From assembly GCA_000688615.1 (NCBI GenBank), contig JHVA01000001.1, forward strand, positions 248,001 to 312,000: a stretch of 64,000 nt of DNA. The letters run 5' to 3'. This stretch comes from Acidobacteriaceae bacterium KBS 146. GTDB lineage: Bacteria; Acidobacteriota; Terriglobia; Terriglobales; Acidobacteriaceae. This document shows, one piece after another, positions 1 through 8,830 of the stretch (within the stretch, counting starts at the first letter, position 1; the number at the start of each line of letters is the position of its first letter). The notes under the pieces were generated by a model, which saw nothing but the letters and a program-made list of their open reading frames with translations, was not told the DNA's origin and did no database searches. The translations under genes and the position numbers were made by a program.

Positions 1-229
1 CTTTTCGCTCGATCTCCCCTTCGTGAGAATGCGCAAAGTAGGCGATCTCCCCACGATGGTGGCCAAGTTTACGACCGATATTCCATCTCTCACTTCCTGG
101 GGAGAGCCGTTCCTGCTGGGGCCAGGATCGATTCACGTAGCGCACACGCCGAACGAGAAGATCGCGAAGAAGGAGCTTCTGGAGGCAGTTGACCTCTACT
201 ACAACCTCGCCTCCAGTCTGGTGCAGTAG
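1..229 (+). CDS. M20-family metallopeptidase, C-terminal fragment
   Basis: The reading frame is open from the first base of the window and ends at 229, giving about 75 residues of a C-terminus. The segment with GPGSIHVAHTPNEKI, followed by a helix ending in LLEAVDLYYNLASSL, matches the C-terminal part of M20/ArgE/DapE-type peptidases. In these the conserved His near the end of the catalytic domain binds metal. Everything upstream lies outside the window, so the substrate cannot be judged. An internal ATG at 23 is not the true start. It reads into dnaE on the same strand with a gap of about 75 bases. Confidence 0.7.
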   Translation, partial: FSLDLPFVRMRKVGDLPTMVAKFTTDIPSLTSWGEPFLLGPGSIHVAHTPNEKIAKKELLEAVDLYYNLASSLVQ

Positions 230-303
230 CAGGGAATCAGCCGAGATTCAGCGGGAAATTAGAGACACGTTTTCCTCACGGACAGCGGGCTTAACATAGA
301 GGT

Positions 304-3300
304 ATGGCCGCCGAGTTTACCCACCTTCACCTGCATACTGATTACTCCCTGCTCGATGGCGCCTGTGACGTCGATAAGCTCGCCAGCCATCTGAGCAAGA
401 TCGGCCAGAAGGCCGCCGCCATGACCGACCACGGCAACATCTATGGCGCGGTCCACTTCTTCGACGCCATGAAGAAGAAGGACATCAAGCCTATCCTCGG
501 CTGTGAGCTCTATCTCTCCGAGACGGCGGATCACCGCGAGATGTCCGGCGGCTACAATCACTTTCTGGTTCTTGCAGAAAATGAAGAGGGCTATCGCAAC
601 CTCGTCCGCCTCACCAGCGAGGCTGCCCTCCACGGCTTCTACCGCAAGCCCCGCGTCTCCAAAGAATTTCTCTCAAAGCACACCAAGGGTCTGATCGCCT
701 TCTCAGGCTGCCTCGCCGGTGAGCTTAATCAGCACCTGATGGCCAACAAGTACGAGGAGGCCAAGAAGACCGCGGGCATGTTCCACGACATGTTCGGCAA
801 GGACAACTTCTTCCTCGAGGTCCAGGACCACGGTCTTGAGCCCGACAAGCCCGTTCGCGAAGCTCTCTACCGCATGGAAAAAGAGCTGGGCATCCCGCTC
901 ATCGCGACCAACGACTCGCACTACGTGGCCAACGACGACTCCCGCGCCCACGAAATCCTGCTGTGCGTGCAGACCGCGGGCAGCATGAACGATCCCAATC
1001 GCTTCAAATTCGACACGCAGGAGTTCTACATCAAGTCAGCCGAAGAGATGCATCGCCTCTTCGCCGACAACCCCGACGTCTGCACGCGCACGATGCAGTT
1101 CATCGACCGCTGCAACCTGAAGCTCAGCAAGGTCGACAATCCCTTCCCCGACTTTCCTCTTCCCGAAGGCTTCGACCTCGACAGCTACTTCGAAGCTGTC
1201 TGCCGCGAGGGCCTGAAGAAGCGCCTTGAGACCAACGTCGCGCATCTTCGCGCCAACGGCCTGCTCAGGAAGACCATCGCCGACTACGAAGATCGCCTGA
1301 ATCGCGAGCTCGATTGCATTAAGCAGATGAAGTTCCCCGGCTACTTCATGATCGTCTGGGACTTCATCCGTTACGCGAAGGAGCAGGGAATCCCCGTTGG
1401 TCCGGGCCGTGGTTCTGCCGCAGGCTCGCTGGTCGCCTACGTCATGGAGATCACCGACATCGACCCGCTCCAGAACGAGCTGCTCTTCGAGCGATTCCTC
1501 AATCCCGAGCGCGTGTCCATGCCCGATATCGATATCGACTTCTGCATGAACCGCCGCGGCGAGGTGATCGAGTACGTCAAGCGGAAGTACGGCATCGACC
1601 AGGTCGCGCAGATCATCACCTTCAACACGATGGCCGCCAAGGCCGCCATCAAGGACGTAGGCCGCGCCCTCGAGATGCCCTACGGCGAGGTCGACCGCAT
1701 CGCCAAGATGATCCCGCCGACGATTGGGATCACCATCGATGCCGCACTCAAGGACAATGGTCCTCTGGCGAACGCATACGAGAACGAGCCCAGGATCAAG
1801 GAACTGATCGACACGGCAATGCGTCTCGAAGGTCTGGTTCGCGGTGCCGGCGTTCACGCCGCCGGTGTCGTCATCGCGCCCCAGCCCCTTACCGAGCTCG
1901 TCCCGGTCACCCGCACCAAGGACGAGGCCACCGTCACCGCCTACGACATGAAGGCCGTCGAGAAGATGGGCCTACTCAAGATGGACTTCCTCGGCTTGAC
2001 GACGCTCACCGTCATCGACGACTGCCTGAAACTGATTAAGCAGACGACGGGCGAAGTGATCGACATGGCCAGGATCCCGCTCGATGACGCCAAGACCTAC
2101 GAGCAGGTCTTTCATAAGGCTTTGACCTCCGGCGTCTTCCAGTTTGAATCCGGGGGCATGCGCGACGTTCTGCGCCGCTACAAACCCACTACCGTCGAAG
2201 ACCTCACCGCTCTCAACGCGCTCTATCGTCCCGGCCCGATCCAGGGCGGCATGATCGACGACTTTATCGAGCGCAAGTGGGGCCGCCGCGCCGTCGAGTA
2301 TATGTTCGTTGAGCTTGAGCCCATCCTCAGGGAGACGCTCGGCGTCATCGTCTACCAGGAGCAGGTCATGCAGATCAGCTCCGCCATCGGAGGCTACTCG
2401 CTCGGCGGCGCCGACCTCCTGCGCCGAGCCATGGGTAAGAAAAATCCCGAAGAGATGGCCAAGCAGCGCGACACCTTCATGGCAGGCGCTGCCCAGCTCA
2501 AATTCGATAAGAACAAAGCAGGACAGCTCTTCGACCTGATGGAGCAGTTCGCCGGCTACGGCTTCAACAAGTCGCACTCGGCGGCCTACGCCCTGCTTGC
2601 ATATCACACGGCGTGGCTCAAGACGCACTATCCGGTCGAGTTCATGGCCGCGCTGCTGACCAGCGAAACCTCGAAGCCGGAGAACGTCGTCAAGTACATC
2701 GGCGAGTGCCGCGAGATGAACATTCCCGTCGTCCCGCCGAACGTGCAGTTCTCCGACGCCAACTTCACCCCTATCATCACCGAGAACGGCAAAGCCATCG
2801 GCTTCGGTCTGGCCGCTATCAAAAACGTCGGCCACAACGCCATCCTTTCCATCATCGAAGCGCGCAATGCATTGAAGTCCGAGGGCAAGCAGGGCTTCGC
2901 CAGCCTATGGGAGTTCTGCGAGAAGGTGGACCTGAGCAAGCTCAACAAGCGCGTTCTCGAGTCCCTCATCAAGGCCGGGGCGATGGACAGCTTCGGAGCT
3001 CGCGCCCAGACCACTGCCGCGCTCGACAAGGCGATGGAGCAGGCCCAGAAGTCGCAGCGCGATGCGGCGGCCGGTCAGCATGGCCTGTTCGGAATCTTCG
3101 ACGCGGACCCTGGTGCTGGAGGTTCGAGCGATCACGCTTTGCCCAACGTGCCTGAGTGGGACGAGCACACGCGCCTGCAGAACGAAAAGGAAGTGCTCGG
3201 CTTCTTCGTCTCCGGTCATCCCATGGACAAATACCGCGAGAAGCTGCGCAACATGAAGGTCGTCGATACCGCGACCGCCTGCGAGATGAAGCCCGAGCCC

Positions 3301-3840
3301 CAGGTCTTTCGCCGCGGACGCGATGAGCAGCCGCAGAACGAGATCCAGATCGCCGGCGTCATCACCGGATTGAAGGTCGCAAAATCCAAGCGGTCGGGCG
3401 AGCTCTATGCGCAGGCCACGCTTGAAGACACGACCGGCAAGATCGAGCTGATCGCCTTCCCGCAGTCGTACGAAAAGCTGGCGGAGAAGCTGAAGATCGA
3501 GGTTCCCGTACTCGTCCGCGGCGTTCTGCGCGGCGAAGAGGACTCTGCTCCCAAGCTTGCCCTCTCCAATATCCAGGCGCTCGAAGACGTCAAGATCAAG
3601 CTGCCCGAGGCCCTGCGCATCAAGGTCCCCCTGCATAATCCTGACGTTGCGCTGCTCGAAAAGTTACATGCCATCCTTGTGGCAGCGCCGGGCAAGGGCA
3701 AGCTGCTGCTCGACCTTGAAGAGCCCGGCGAGTTCTGCGCGGTGCTCGAACCCTCGGGTGTTATGGTTGCCGCCGATCGGCTTTTCATCGATCGCGTCGA
3801 AGAGCTGGTAGGCCAGGGCGGTGTGCGCGTCATCGACTAA
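304..3840 (+). CDS. dnaE: DNA polymerase III alpha subunit
   Basis: Replicative polymerase of 1178 residues, the usual DnaE1 length. The N-terminal PHP domain is intact: HLHTDYS at residues 9-15, then TDHGN and the NDSHY segment. The polymerase core has GPGRGSAAGS near 366 and the catalytic PDIDIDF motif with Asp408 and Asp410. The third acidic residue is Asp561 in KMDFLGL. A helix-hairpin-helix region follows, then a C-terminal OB fold with QIAGVITGLKVAKSKRSGEL. It polymerises DNA in the holoenzyme with the DnaX clamp loader, whose gene is also in this window at 43-45 kb. ATG 304 is preceded by GAGG with a short spacer. No defect is seen. Confidence 0.97.
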   Translation: MAAEFTHLHLHTDYSLLDGACDVDKLASHLSKIGQKAAAMTDHGNIYGAVHFFDAMKKKDIKPILGCELYLSETADHREMSGGYNHFLVLAENEEGYRNLVRLTSEAALHGFYRKPRVSKEFLSKHTKGLIAFSGCLAGELNQHLMANKYEEAKKTAGMFHDMFGKDNFFLEVQDHGLEPDKPVREALYRMEKELGIPLIATNDSHYVANDDSRAHEILLCVQTAGSMNDPNRFKFDTQEFYIKSAEEMHRLFADNPDVCTRTMQFIDRCNLKLSKVDNPFPDFPLPEGFDLDSYFEAVCREGLKKRLETNVAHLRANGLLRKTIADYEDRLNRELDCIKQMKFPGYFMIVWDFIRYAKEQGIPVGPGRGSAAGSLVAYVMEITDIDPLQNELLFERFLNPERVSMPDIDIDFCMNRRGEVIEYVKRKYGIDQVAQIITFNTMAAKAAIKDVGRALEMPYGEVDRIAKMIPPTIGITIDAALKDNGPLANAYENEPRIKELIDTAMRLEGLVRGAGVHAAGVVIAPQPLTELVPVTRTKDEATVTAYDMKAVEKMGLLKMDFLGLTTLTVIDDCLKLIKQTTGEVIDMARIPLDDAKTYEQVFHKALTSGVFQFESGGMRDVLRRYKPTTVEDLTALNALYRPGPIQGGMIDDFIERKWGRRAVEYMFVELEPILRETLGVIVYQEQVMQISSAIGGYSLGGADLLRRAMGKKNPEEMAKQRDTFMAGAAQLKFDKNKAGQLFDLMEQFAGYGFNKSHSAAYALLAYHTAWLKTHYPVEFMAALLTSETSKPENVVKYIGECREMNIPVVPPNVQFSDANFTPIITENGKAIGFGLAAIKNVGHNAILSIIEARNALKSEGKQGFASLWEFCEKVDLSKLNKRVLESLIKAGAMDSFGARAQTTAALDKAMEQAQKSQRDAAAGQHGLFGIFDADPGAGGSSDHALPNVPEWDEHTRLQNEKEVLGFFVSGHPMDKYREKLRNMKVVDTATACEMKPEPQVFRRGRDEQPQNEIQIAGVITGLKVAKSKRSGELYAQATLEDTTGKIELIAFPQSYEKLAEKLKIEVPVLVRGVLRGEEDSAPKLALSNIQALEDVKIKLPEALRIKVPLHNPDVALLEKLHAILVAAPGKGKLLLDLEEPGEFCAVLEPSGVMVAADRLFIDRVEELVGQGGVRVID

Positions 3841-3886
3841 CCCATAGCCTCGCACGGACCATGAGCACCACATAGAGTCAGGAACA

Positions 3887-3959
3887 CCGCACCGGCCACA
3901 AGCACCGCACGGGGCGACAATACCGCACCGGCCCATGAATACCGCACGGGCCATAAGCA
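3887..3959. repeat. degenerate ~18-bp tandem repeat behind dnaE
   Basis: Four head-to-tail units of 18-19 bases follow the consensus CCGCACSGGCCAYAAGCA, starting at 3887, 3905, 3923 and 3942. More degenerate copies may flank them (3851-3867 and 3960 onward). The array lies just after the dnaE stop. It is not a clean inverted repeat and has no T-run, so it is not an obvious terminator. The period rules out coding in one frame only for the 19-base unit, but no ORF is supported here. Confidence 0.65.
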
Positions 3960-3985
3960 TTGCCCAGCCCGAAGTTCCTCTGAGA

Positions 3986-4037
3986 GTGTCATCCTGAGCG
4001 AAGCGACCGCAGGGAGCGGAGTCGAAGGATCTGCGGT
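3986..4037. repeat. dispersed intergenic repeat, copy 1
   Basis: The segment beginning GTGTCATCCTGAGCGA and ending GTCGAAGGATCTGCG recurs at 5969-6013, about 2 kb away. Both copies lie in intergenic DNA and flank the DUF885 gene. The ends are conserved while the central part differs in length and base content, as in a small hairpin-type repetitive extragenic element. From general knowledge, closely similar GTCATCCTGAGCGAAG sequences are common between genes in Acidobacteria. Confidence 0.65.
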
Positions 4038-4112
4038 CTCTTCGTCTCGCGGTCCCATCGCTTGCCGTTTTTGCGCTTCACGCACCGCCACTCTCCATGT
4101 ACCTTTAGGGGC

Positions 4113-5834
4113 ATGCCACGGTCAAAGGTAGTCCTCAGGCTGCTCTGCTCAGCCGCACTCCTTTCATGTATCCCCGCCTGCGCACAGTTCCAGCGCCCAA
4201 AGCTCGACGCGCTCAGCGAGACTTTCTGGACATGGCGCGCGACCGAGCAGCCCTTCACTAACGACGACATTCCACGCATCGAGCGTGCCCAGGACTTCAA
4301 GGTCGATTGGTCGGCTGCAGCGGTGAAGCGATATCACGCGCAGATTGCGGACTTCGAAAAGCAGTGGCGCGGGCTCGACATCGGTGGAGCGTCGGTTGCC
4401 GACCAGATCGACTACCGCTTGCTCGGCTCGGCAATCGCGCGCGTCTACTGGGAGCTCGACGTGATGCCGATGTGGCGCGAGAATCCAGACTTCTATCTGC
4501 AGCAGAGCCTCGGCAGCGTCTATGCCGTCATTCTTCCGCCGCCTCCCATTCAGGCGGATCGGCAAAAGCAGCTTCTCGCGCGGCTCGAGCGCATTCCAGC
4601 AACGCTCAACGACGCGCGCACCAACCTGGCCGATATGCGCGGTCCCTATGTTCGTGTCACGTTGCGCGAGCTTGACGGGATCGAGGGCCGGTTGCAGCGT
4701 TTCAGAGAGGCCATGCAGCCCCAGCTGGCGGAAGCGAACAAGACCAGCTTCGACAAAGCGGTGACCGGCGCACAGGACGCACTCGTCAGCTACCGCGCAT
4801 GGCTGCAGGGCAGGGAGCAGGGGTTGTCCGAACAGACTGCCGTGGGTCGCGAAGGATATCTTTATTTCCTCCGCAATGTGGCGCTCATGTCTTACACGCC
4901 CGAGCAGATGCTCGCGATGGGCAGGCAGGAGTGGGAGCGCTCTGTAGCGTTCGAGAGCTATGCGCAGGCAGCCAATACCGGCAGGCCGAAGGTGCCGGTC
5001 TTTGCGAACGTCGATCTACAGGTCCAGAGCGCCGAAAAAGCCGAACTTTCCATCCGCGAATACCTCGTCAGCCACGGCATCCTTTCTGTGCCATTCGAGA
5101 TAAAGCATTATCGCGACCGGCCCATTCCGGCTTACGTGGCTCCCCTCGGATTTTTGGGCGTAACCGACGACCTTACCGGTCCCTCACGGCTCGATCAGGA
5201 CGCCTCCAGCTATAAAGGGGATCCCACAAAGGCTACGGGCTTCTTCAGCGTTATTACGGCGATGGATACACGCCCTCTGATGGTGCATGAAGGCATCCCC
5301 GGACACTACTTCCAGATGGCCTGGAGCTGGCATCATCCCGACCCGATCCGGCGTCACTATTACGACTCCGAATCGAATGAAGGCATCGGCTTCTACGCCG
5401 AAGAGATGATGCTGGAGGCTGGTCTCTTCGACGACGCACCGCTGATGAAAGAGAGCATCTACAGCATGATGCGCCTTCGTGCGCTCCGCACCGAGGTAGA
5501 CATCCGCCTTGCGCTCGGCACCTTCACGCTCGAACAGGCTGCCGAGTATCTTTCCACAACTGTTCCGATGGACGTGCCCACGGCGCGCAGCGAAGCCGCG
5601 ATGTTCGCTTCGACGCCAGGGCAGGCCATTACTTATCAGATCGGCAAGCTCGACATCATCCGCATGCTCAGCGGTGCCCGGCATAAGGAAGGTAGCTCGT
5701 TCCAGCTGCAGCGCTTCCACGACTTCGTCTGGCTGAACGGCAATCTGCCGTTCGCTTTGCAGCGTTGGCAGATGCTCGGCGACCCGGCAGACGTACCATC
5801 GATCCCCGCGTCCTTCGCCTGGAATCCTCACTGA
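4113..5834 (+). CDS. DUF885 family putative secreted metalloprotein
   Basis: A 573-residue protein starting at ATG 4113, where AGGGG precedes and a hydrophobic signal peptide follows (KVVLRLLCSAALLSCIPACAQ). An in-frame ATG at 4062 would put 17 extra residues before the signal sequence and is less likely. The segment with HEGIPGH at residues 392-398, followed by EGIGFYAEEMMLE, is the hallmark of the DUF885 family, which resembles gluzincin metallopeptidases with an HExxGH-type zinc site and a downstream Glu. It probably acts outside the cytoplasm as a peptidase-like hydrolase. The substrate is unknown. It stands alone between two copies of a dispersed repeat. Confidence 0.85.
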   Translation: MPRSKVVLRLLCSAALLSCIPACAQFQRPKLDALSETFWTWRATEQPFTNDDIPRIERAQDFKVDWSAAAVKRYHAQIADFEKQWRGLDIGGASVADQIDYRLLGSAIARVYWELDVMPMWRENPDFYLQQSLGSVYAVILPPPPIQADRQKQLLARLERIPATLNDARTNLADMRGPYVRVTLRELDGIEGRLQRFREAMQPQLAEANKTSFDKAVTGAQDALVSYRAWLQGREQGLSEQTAVGREGYLYFLRNVALMSYTPEQMLAMGRQEWERSVAFESYAQAANTGRPKVPVFANVDLQVQSAEKAELSIREYLVSHGILSVPFEIKHYRDRPIPAYVAPLGFLGVTDDLTGPSRLDQDASSYKGDPTKATGFFSVITAMDTRPLMVHEGIPGHYFQMAWSWHHPDPIRRHYYDSESNEGIGFYAEEMMLEAGLFDDAPLMKESIYSMMRLRALRTEVDIRLALGTFTLEQAAEYLSTTVPMDVPTARSEAAMFASTPGQAITYQIGKLDIIRMLSGARHKEGSSFQLQRFHDFVWLNGNLPFALQRWQMLGDPADVPSIPASFAWNPH

Positions 5835-5968
5835 ACCTGGCTTCCGCTCAACTGACCTTCACTGCGGCTCTGATAGTCTTGGCTCCGGTCGCACCATCTC
5901 CGCCAAATTCAGCCATCATCCGGAACGTGTCATCGACCCTCTCGCAAAACTTAGCAACCACCCAAAAA

Positions 5969-6014
5969 GTGTCATCCTGAGCGAGCCCGAAGGGCGCAGT
6001 CGAAGGATCTGCGT
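5969..6014. repeat. dispersed intergenic repeat, copy 2
   Basis: Second copy of the element seen at 3986-4037, in the same orientation: GTGTCATCCTGAGCGA, a central GCCCGAAGGGC hairpin-like core, then AGTCGAAGGATCTGCG. It lies in the short gap between the DUF885 gene and the convergent DUF3943-like gene, where a structured RNA end could assist termination. Confidence 0.65.
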
Positions 6015-6036
6015 CACCTCGCAAGAGAAGCGTCCG

Positions 6037-7596
6037 TTAGAACCGGATCACAGGGCCAAGCTGCACGCCCCAGTTGGTCGTGTTGACGTAGTTGTCGTGC
6101 GACAGGAACGAGAGCCGGGGAGGCGTGCCGATGCCGGGCGGGTCTCGTTCCATGCTCTTGACGCGAATCAGCATCTGCGTGACGGTCGCTCGAAACCCGA
6201 TGTGGTCCGTAAAGCGAAGATCGCCCGATACTGTTGCTGCGGCTGCAAAGCTGTAGTTTCGCTTCGGCGAAGATGGATTCATCCCCGTCCTTGAGTAACT
6301 GGCGAAGCCCGGAGCCAGCCCCACCTTGAGGGCATAGTATTTTGTAGCGTAACCGGAGCGAAAGCCGAACGTCGCCGTCGTCAGCGTTCCCCCTACGCTG
6401 AGTGCTGAAACCGGGCTCGCCTTTGGATAGAGGTTCACGTCGCTTACAAAGTCGAGATAGCGCTTCACGCGCACGCCCACAGAAAGGCCTGCCCCTGATG
6501 CGGTCTCACGACAGTTCATGCAGGAGGTGTGGTTGGTCTGAAGACCCATCGCAGAATAATGCGGATTCAGATCGATATGCTCGACCGGTTGCTCTGACAT
6601 GAGCTTCTCGAACCGAATGCCGACGGGTGACTGATATTCGCTGGGGTGCTCATAATCCCTGTACCAGGGATACCGTCCGCGAAGCATATTCGCCAGGGAA
6701 CGCGGCGGATTAAGCGAAGACCGAACTACCTTGTAGCCGAAGTTATTCGGATGATGCTGCACCAGAGGATCGGAGATGTAGCGATCGATCGTATCCTCGC
6801 CAATCTGCCACAGCGATCCCACAACTGGTGTGATGATGAAATCCACCCAGCCCGTATTGTTGGTGTACATCGTGTTCGGGTTCTCACAGTAGTCCTGTGC
6901 CCCCCGATGTTTGCTGCAACGAATCGGATACGTGAATCCACCTTGGTTGAAGATCGCCGTCTCTCCAAGCGGTCCAATCTCCCAGTGGGTTGAGTAGGCG
7001 AGGTTCCACAGAAACGCGCGGAAACGGCTATGCCAGTATTCGCTGCTCCTCGATATCTCCTGAGTGCGGCCGCGAGGGTCGTTCTGCACCTCGATATAAC
7101 CGGCGATAGCGCCCTGCATGGGATGACCGATGTAGTTCACCGGAATACTGTCGCCATCGTTCCACCGCCGCATATTAAATTGCCGCAGCGATGTCCAGTA
7201 GTCCGACCAGAAAGGCTTATTTAAAAGAATGTGTCGATCGTTTTGGTCGGCCGTCATAATGCGCGTGACATTTTGCAGCAGATCAAAAGAAAGAGACTGC
7301 AGCAGAAGCCCCTTCCAATGGAAAGGCTCGACGACCTCCGGATGGGGGCTGGTGCGGCCGCCAAGAGCTACGACGTCATATCCGTCAACCGCGTTGTGAT
7401 AGGGAAGCAAGCCTCCGTTGGTGTGGAAACCGCTGTTCTGTGCGACCGGTGCTTTGTCTTCGATCAGGCTCGAAGGTGCATCGATCAGACTGGAAGAGGT
7501 GTTCACACTAACGCGTTCGAGCGAAGAATGCGAATCTTGCGCGAAACAAAAGCAGCTTAGAAAAAGGAGCACTCCAAAAACACAAGGGCGAAACAT
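6037..7596 (-). CDS. DUF3943-like putative outer-membrane protein
   Basis: A 519-residue protein with a clear signal peptide (MFRPCVFGVLLFLSCFCFAQ). The middle part, with VNYIGHPMQGA, a later WEIGPLGE segment and DFIITPVVGSLWQIGED, resembles the DUF3943 family of uncharacterised envelope proteins. The C-terminal half is rich in alternating hydrophobic strands and ends in WGVQLGPVIRF. A terminal Phe is typical of outer-membrane beta-barrels. A Cys pair lies in SCMNCRE near residue 360. It is a single gene, divergent from accA across a 313-base gap. The location is inferred and the function is unknown. Confidence 0.65.
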   Translation of the reverse strand: MFRPCVFGVLLFLSCFCFAQDSHSSLERVSVNTSSSLIDAPSSLIEDKAPVAQNSGFHTNGGLLPYHNAVDGYDVVALGGRTSPHPEVVEPFHWKGLLLQSLSFDLLQNVTRIMTADQNDRHILLNKPFWSDYWTSLRQFNMRRWNDGDSIPVNYIGHPMQGAIAGYIEVQNDPRGRTQEISRSSEYWHSRFRAFLWNLAYSTHWEIGPLGETAIFNQGGFTYPIRCSKHRGAQDYCENPNTMYTNNTGWVDFIITPVVGSLWQIGEDTIDRYISDPLVQHHPNNFGYKVVRSSLNPPRSLANMLRGRYPWYRDYEHPSEYQSPVGIRFEKLMSEQPVEHIDLNPHYSAMGLQTNHTSCMNCRETASGAGLSVGVRVKRYLDFVSDVNLYPKASPVSALSVGGTLTTATFGFRSGYATKYYALKVGLAPGFASYSRTGMNPSSPKRNYSFAAAATVSGDLRFTDHIGFRATVTQMLIRVKSMERDPPGIGTPPRLSFLSHDNYVNTTNWGVQLGPVIRF

Positions 7597-7909
7597 TCAG
7601 ATTTTACTTCCAGTCTCAGTCAGCGTTTCGCTGCCAGAACGAGGCAGCTCTACCGTGCTGAGGGATCATTTTTTGATAAAGATCGGGGAGGAGCTTTCGC
7701 AGGCGATCCTCTGGTTCAACAGAAGGCCTTCGTCCTTGCTAAAGGCCACAAGCGGCTGGAGAGTGTCTCTTCGTTTCAAGGCTCCCTCTCTATCTCATTC
7801 TATCTACGATGCGATCCAGTGACGATGTGCTGTACTTTCCGGAGTAAACATTCCGGCATCCTCGCCATCTTTCGATACAATCAAAAGAGGTGCAGGACTA
7901 GCCGAGATT
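7597..7909. other. 313-base divergent intergenic region
   Basis: This gap separates the 5' ends of the DUF3943-like gene (minus) and accA (plus), so it must hold both promoters. An ORF on the plus strand runs through part of it (to 7822), but it begins inside the DUF3943-like gene and looks like an ordinary antisense frame. I see no convincing -35/-10 pair, riboswitch or terminator. Confidence 0.5.
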
Positions 7910-8803
7910 ATGGCCGAAAAAGAAGCGAGCAGAACAACGCATAGCAGCCCTACGGCTCCTCAGGTTCCAGAGGCATGGTTCAAGACGGAGTTGGCAAGAC
8001 ATCCGCAGCGTCCTTATCCCATGGACTTCATTCAGGCAATCTTTACGGGTTTCAGCGAGATTCACGGCGATCGCTCTTTCGGAGACGATCAGGCGATGTC
8101 CGCGGGAATGGCATGGTTCCGTGGCGAGCCTGTGATGGTCATTGGCAACCTAAAGGGCCGCACGCTCAAAGAGCGCGTCGCCCGTAAGTTCGGTTCACCC
8201 GACCCGGAAGGGTATCGCAAGGCGTTGCGCGCCATGACGATTGCGGAGAAGTTTTCCCGCCCCATCTTCACATTCATTGACCTTGCAGGAGCCTACCCGG
8301 GCATCGGCGCCGAGGAGCGTGGGCAGGGCGAAGCGATCGCTCGCAACCTGCTGGAGATGTCTCGTCTCCGCGTCCCTACGATCGCCACGATTACGGGCGA
8401 GGGAGGATCCGGCGGCGCTCTGGCGCTTGCCGTTGCCGACCGCGTCCTGATGCTCGAAAACTCGATCTATTCGGTCATCTCGCCTGAGGGATGTGCCTCC
8501 ATCATGTGGAAGGACGCCAACAAAAAACAGCAGGCTGCCGCCGCGCTGAAGTACACCGCTACAGACGTGCAGGCTCTCGGCTGCGTCGACGACGTCCTGC
8601 CGGAACCCGAGGGTGGCAGTCAAAATGACCCTCCGTCAACTTTCGCCGCACTTGCGGATCGGCTCCAGTTCCATCTCGACAGCCTTCGCAGACTTCCAGT
8701 CGATCAGCTCCTTGAGGAGCGCTACCGGAAATTCCGCAATATAGCCCAGTTCTACACCAGCGAAGCCGCGGACCCCCAGCCTGCGGCCTCCATCGGTGCT
8801 TAG
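7910..8803 (+). CDS. accA: acetyl-CoA carboxylase carboxyltransferase subunit alpha
   Basis: A 297-residue AccA that, with AccD, moves the carboxyl group from biotin to acetyl-CoA, giving malonyl-CoA for fatty-acid synthesis in the cytoplasm. Diagnostic stretches are ARHPQRPYPMDFIQAIF, FGSPDPEGYRKALR, DLAGAYPGIGAEERGQGEAI, GEGGSGGALAL and LENSIYSVISPEGCAS. The crotonase-like core is complete. The protein is about 20 residues shorter than E. coli AccA (319), all at the N-terminus: only some 22 residues precede the conserved core, so the usual N-terminal helices are reduced. No in-frame upstream start restores them. accD is not in the window. Confidence 0.95.
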   Translation: MAEKEASRTTHSSPTAPQVPEAWFKTELARHPQRPYPMDFIQAIFTGFSEIHGDRSFGDDQAMSAGMAWFRGEPVMVIGNLKGRTLKERVARKFGSPDPEGYRKALRAMTIAEKFSRPIFTFIDLAGAYPGIGAEERGQGEAIARNLLEMSRLRVPTIATITGEGGSGGALALAVADRVLMLENSIYSVISPEGCASIMWKDANKKQQAAAALKYTATDVQALGCVDDVLPEPEGGSQNDPPSTFAALADRLQFHLDSLRRLPVDQLLEERYRKFRNIAQFYTSEAADPQPAASIGA

Positions 8804-8830
8804 CGCCTTCGCGTACACGGAGCCCATCTG

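Noticed and set aside
1036..1857. Long antisense frame of about 273 codons inside dnaE
   Set aside because: It lies wholly within dnaE on the opposite strand and has no recognisable motif. High-GC codon bias commonly opens such frames.
7418..7822. Frame of 134 codons in the accA upstream gap
   Set aside because: It begins inside the DUF3943-like gene on the opposite strand, and the sequence shows no domain or signal peptide.
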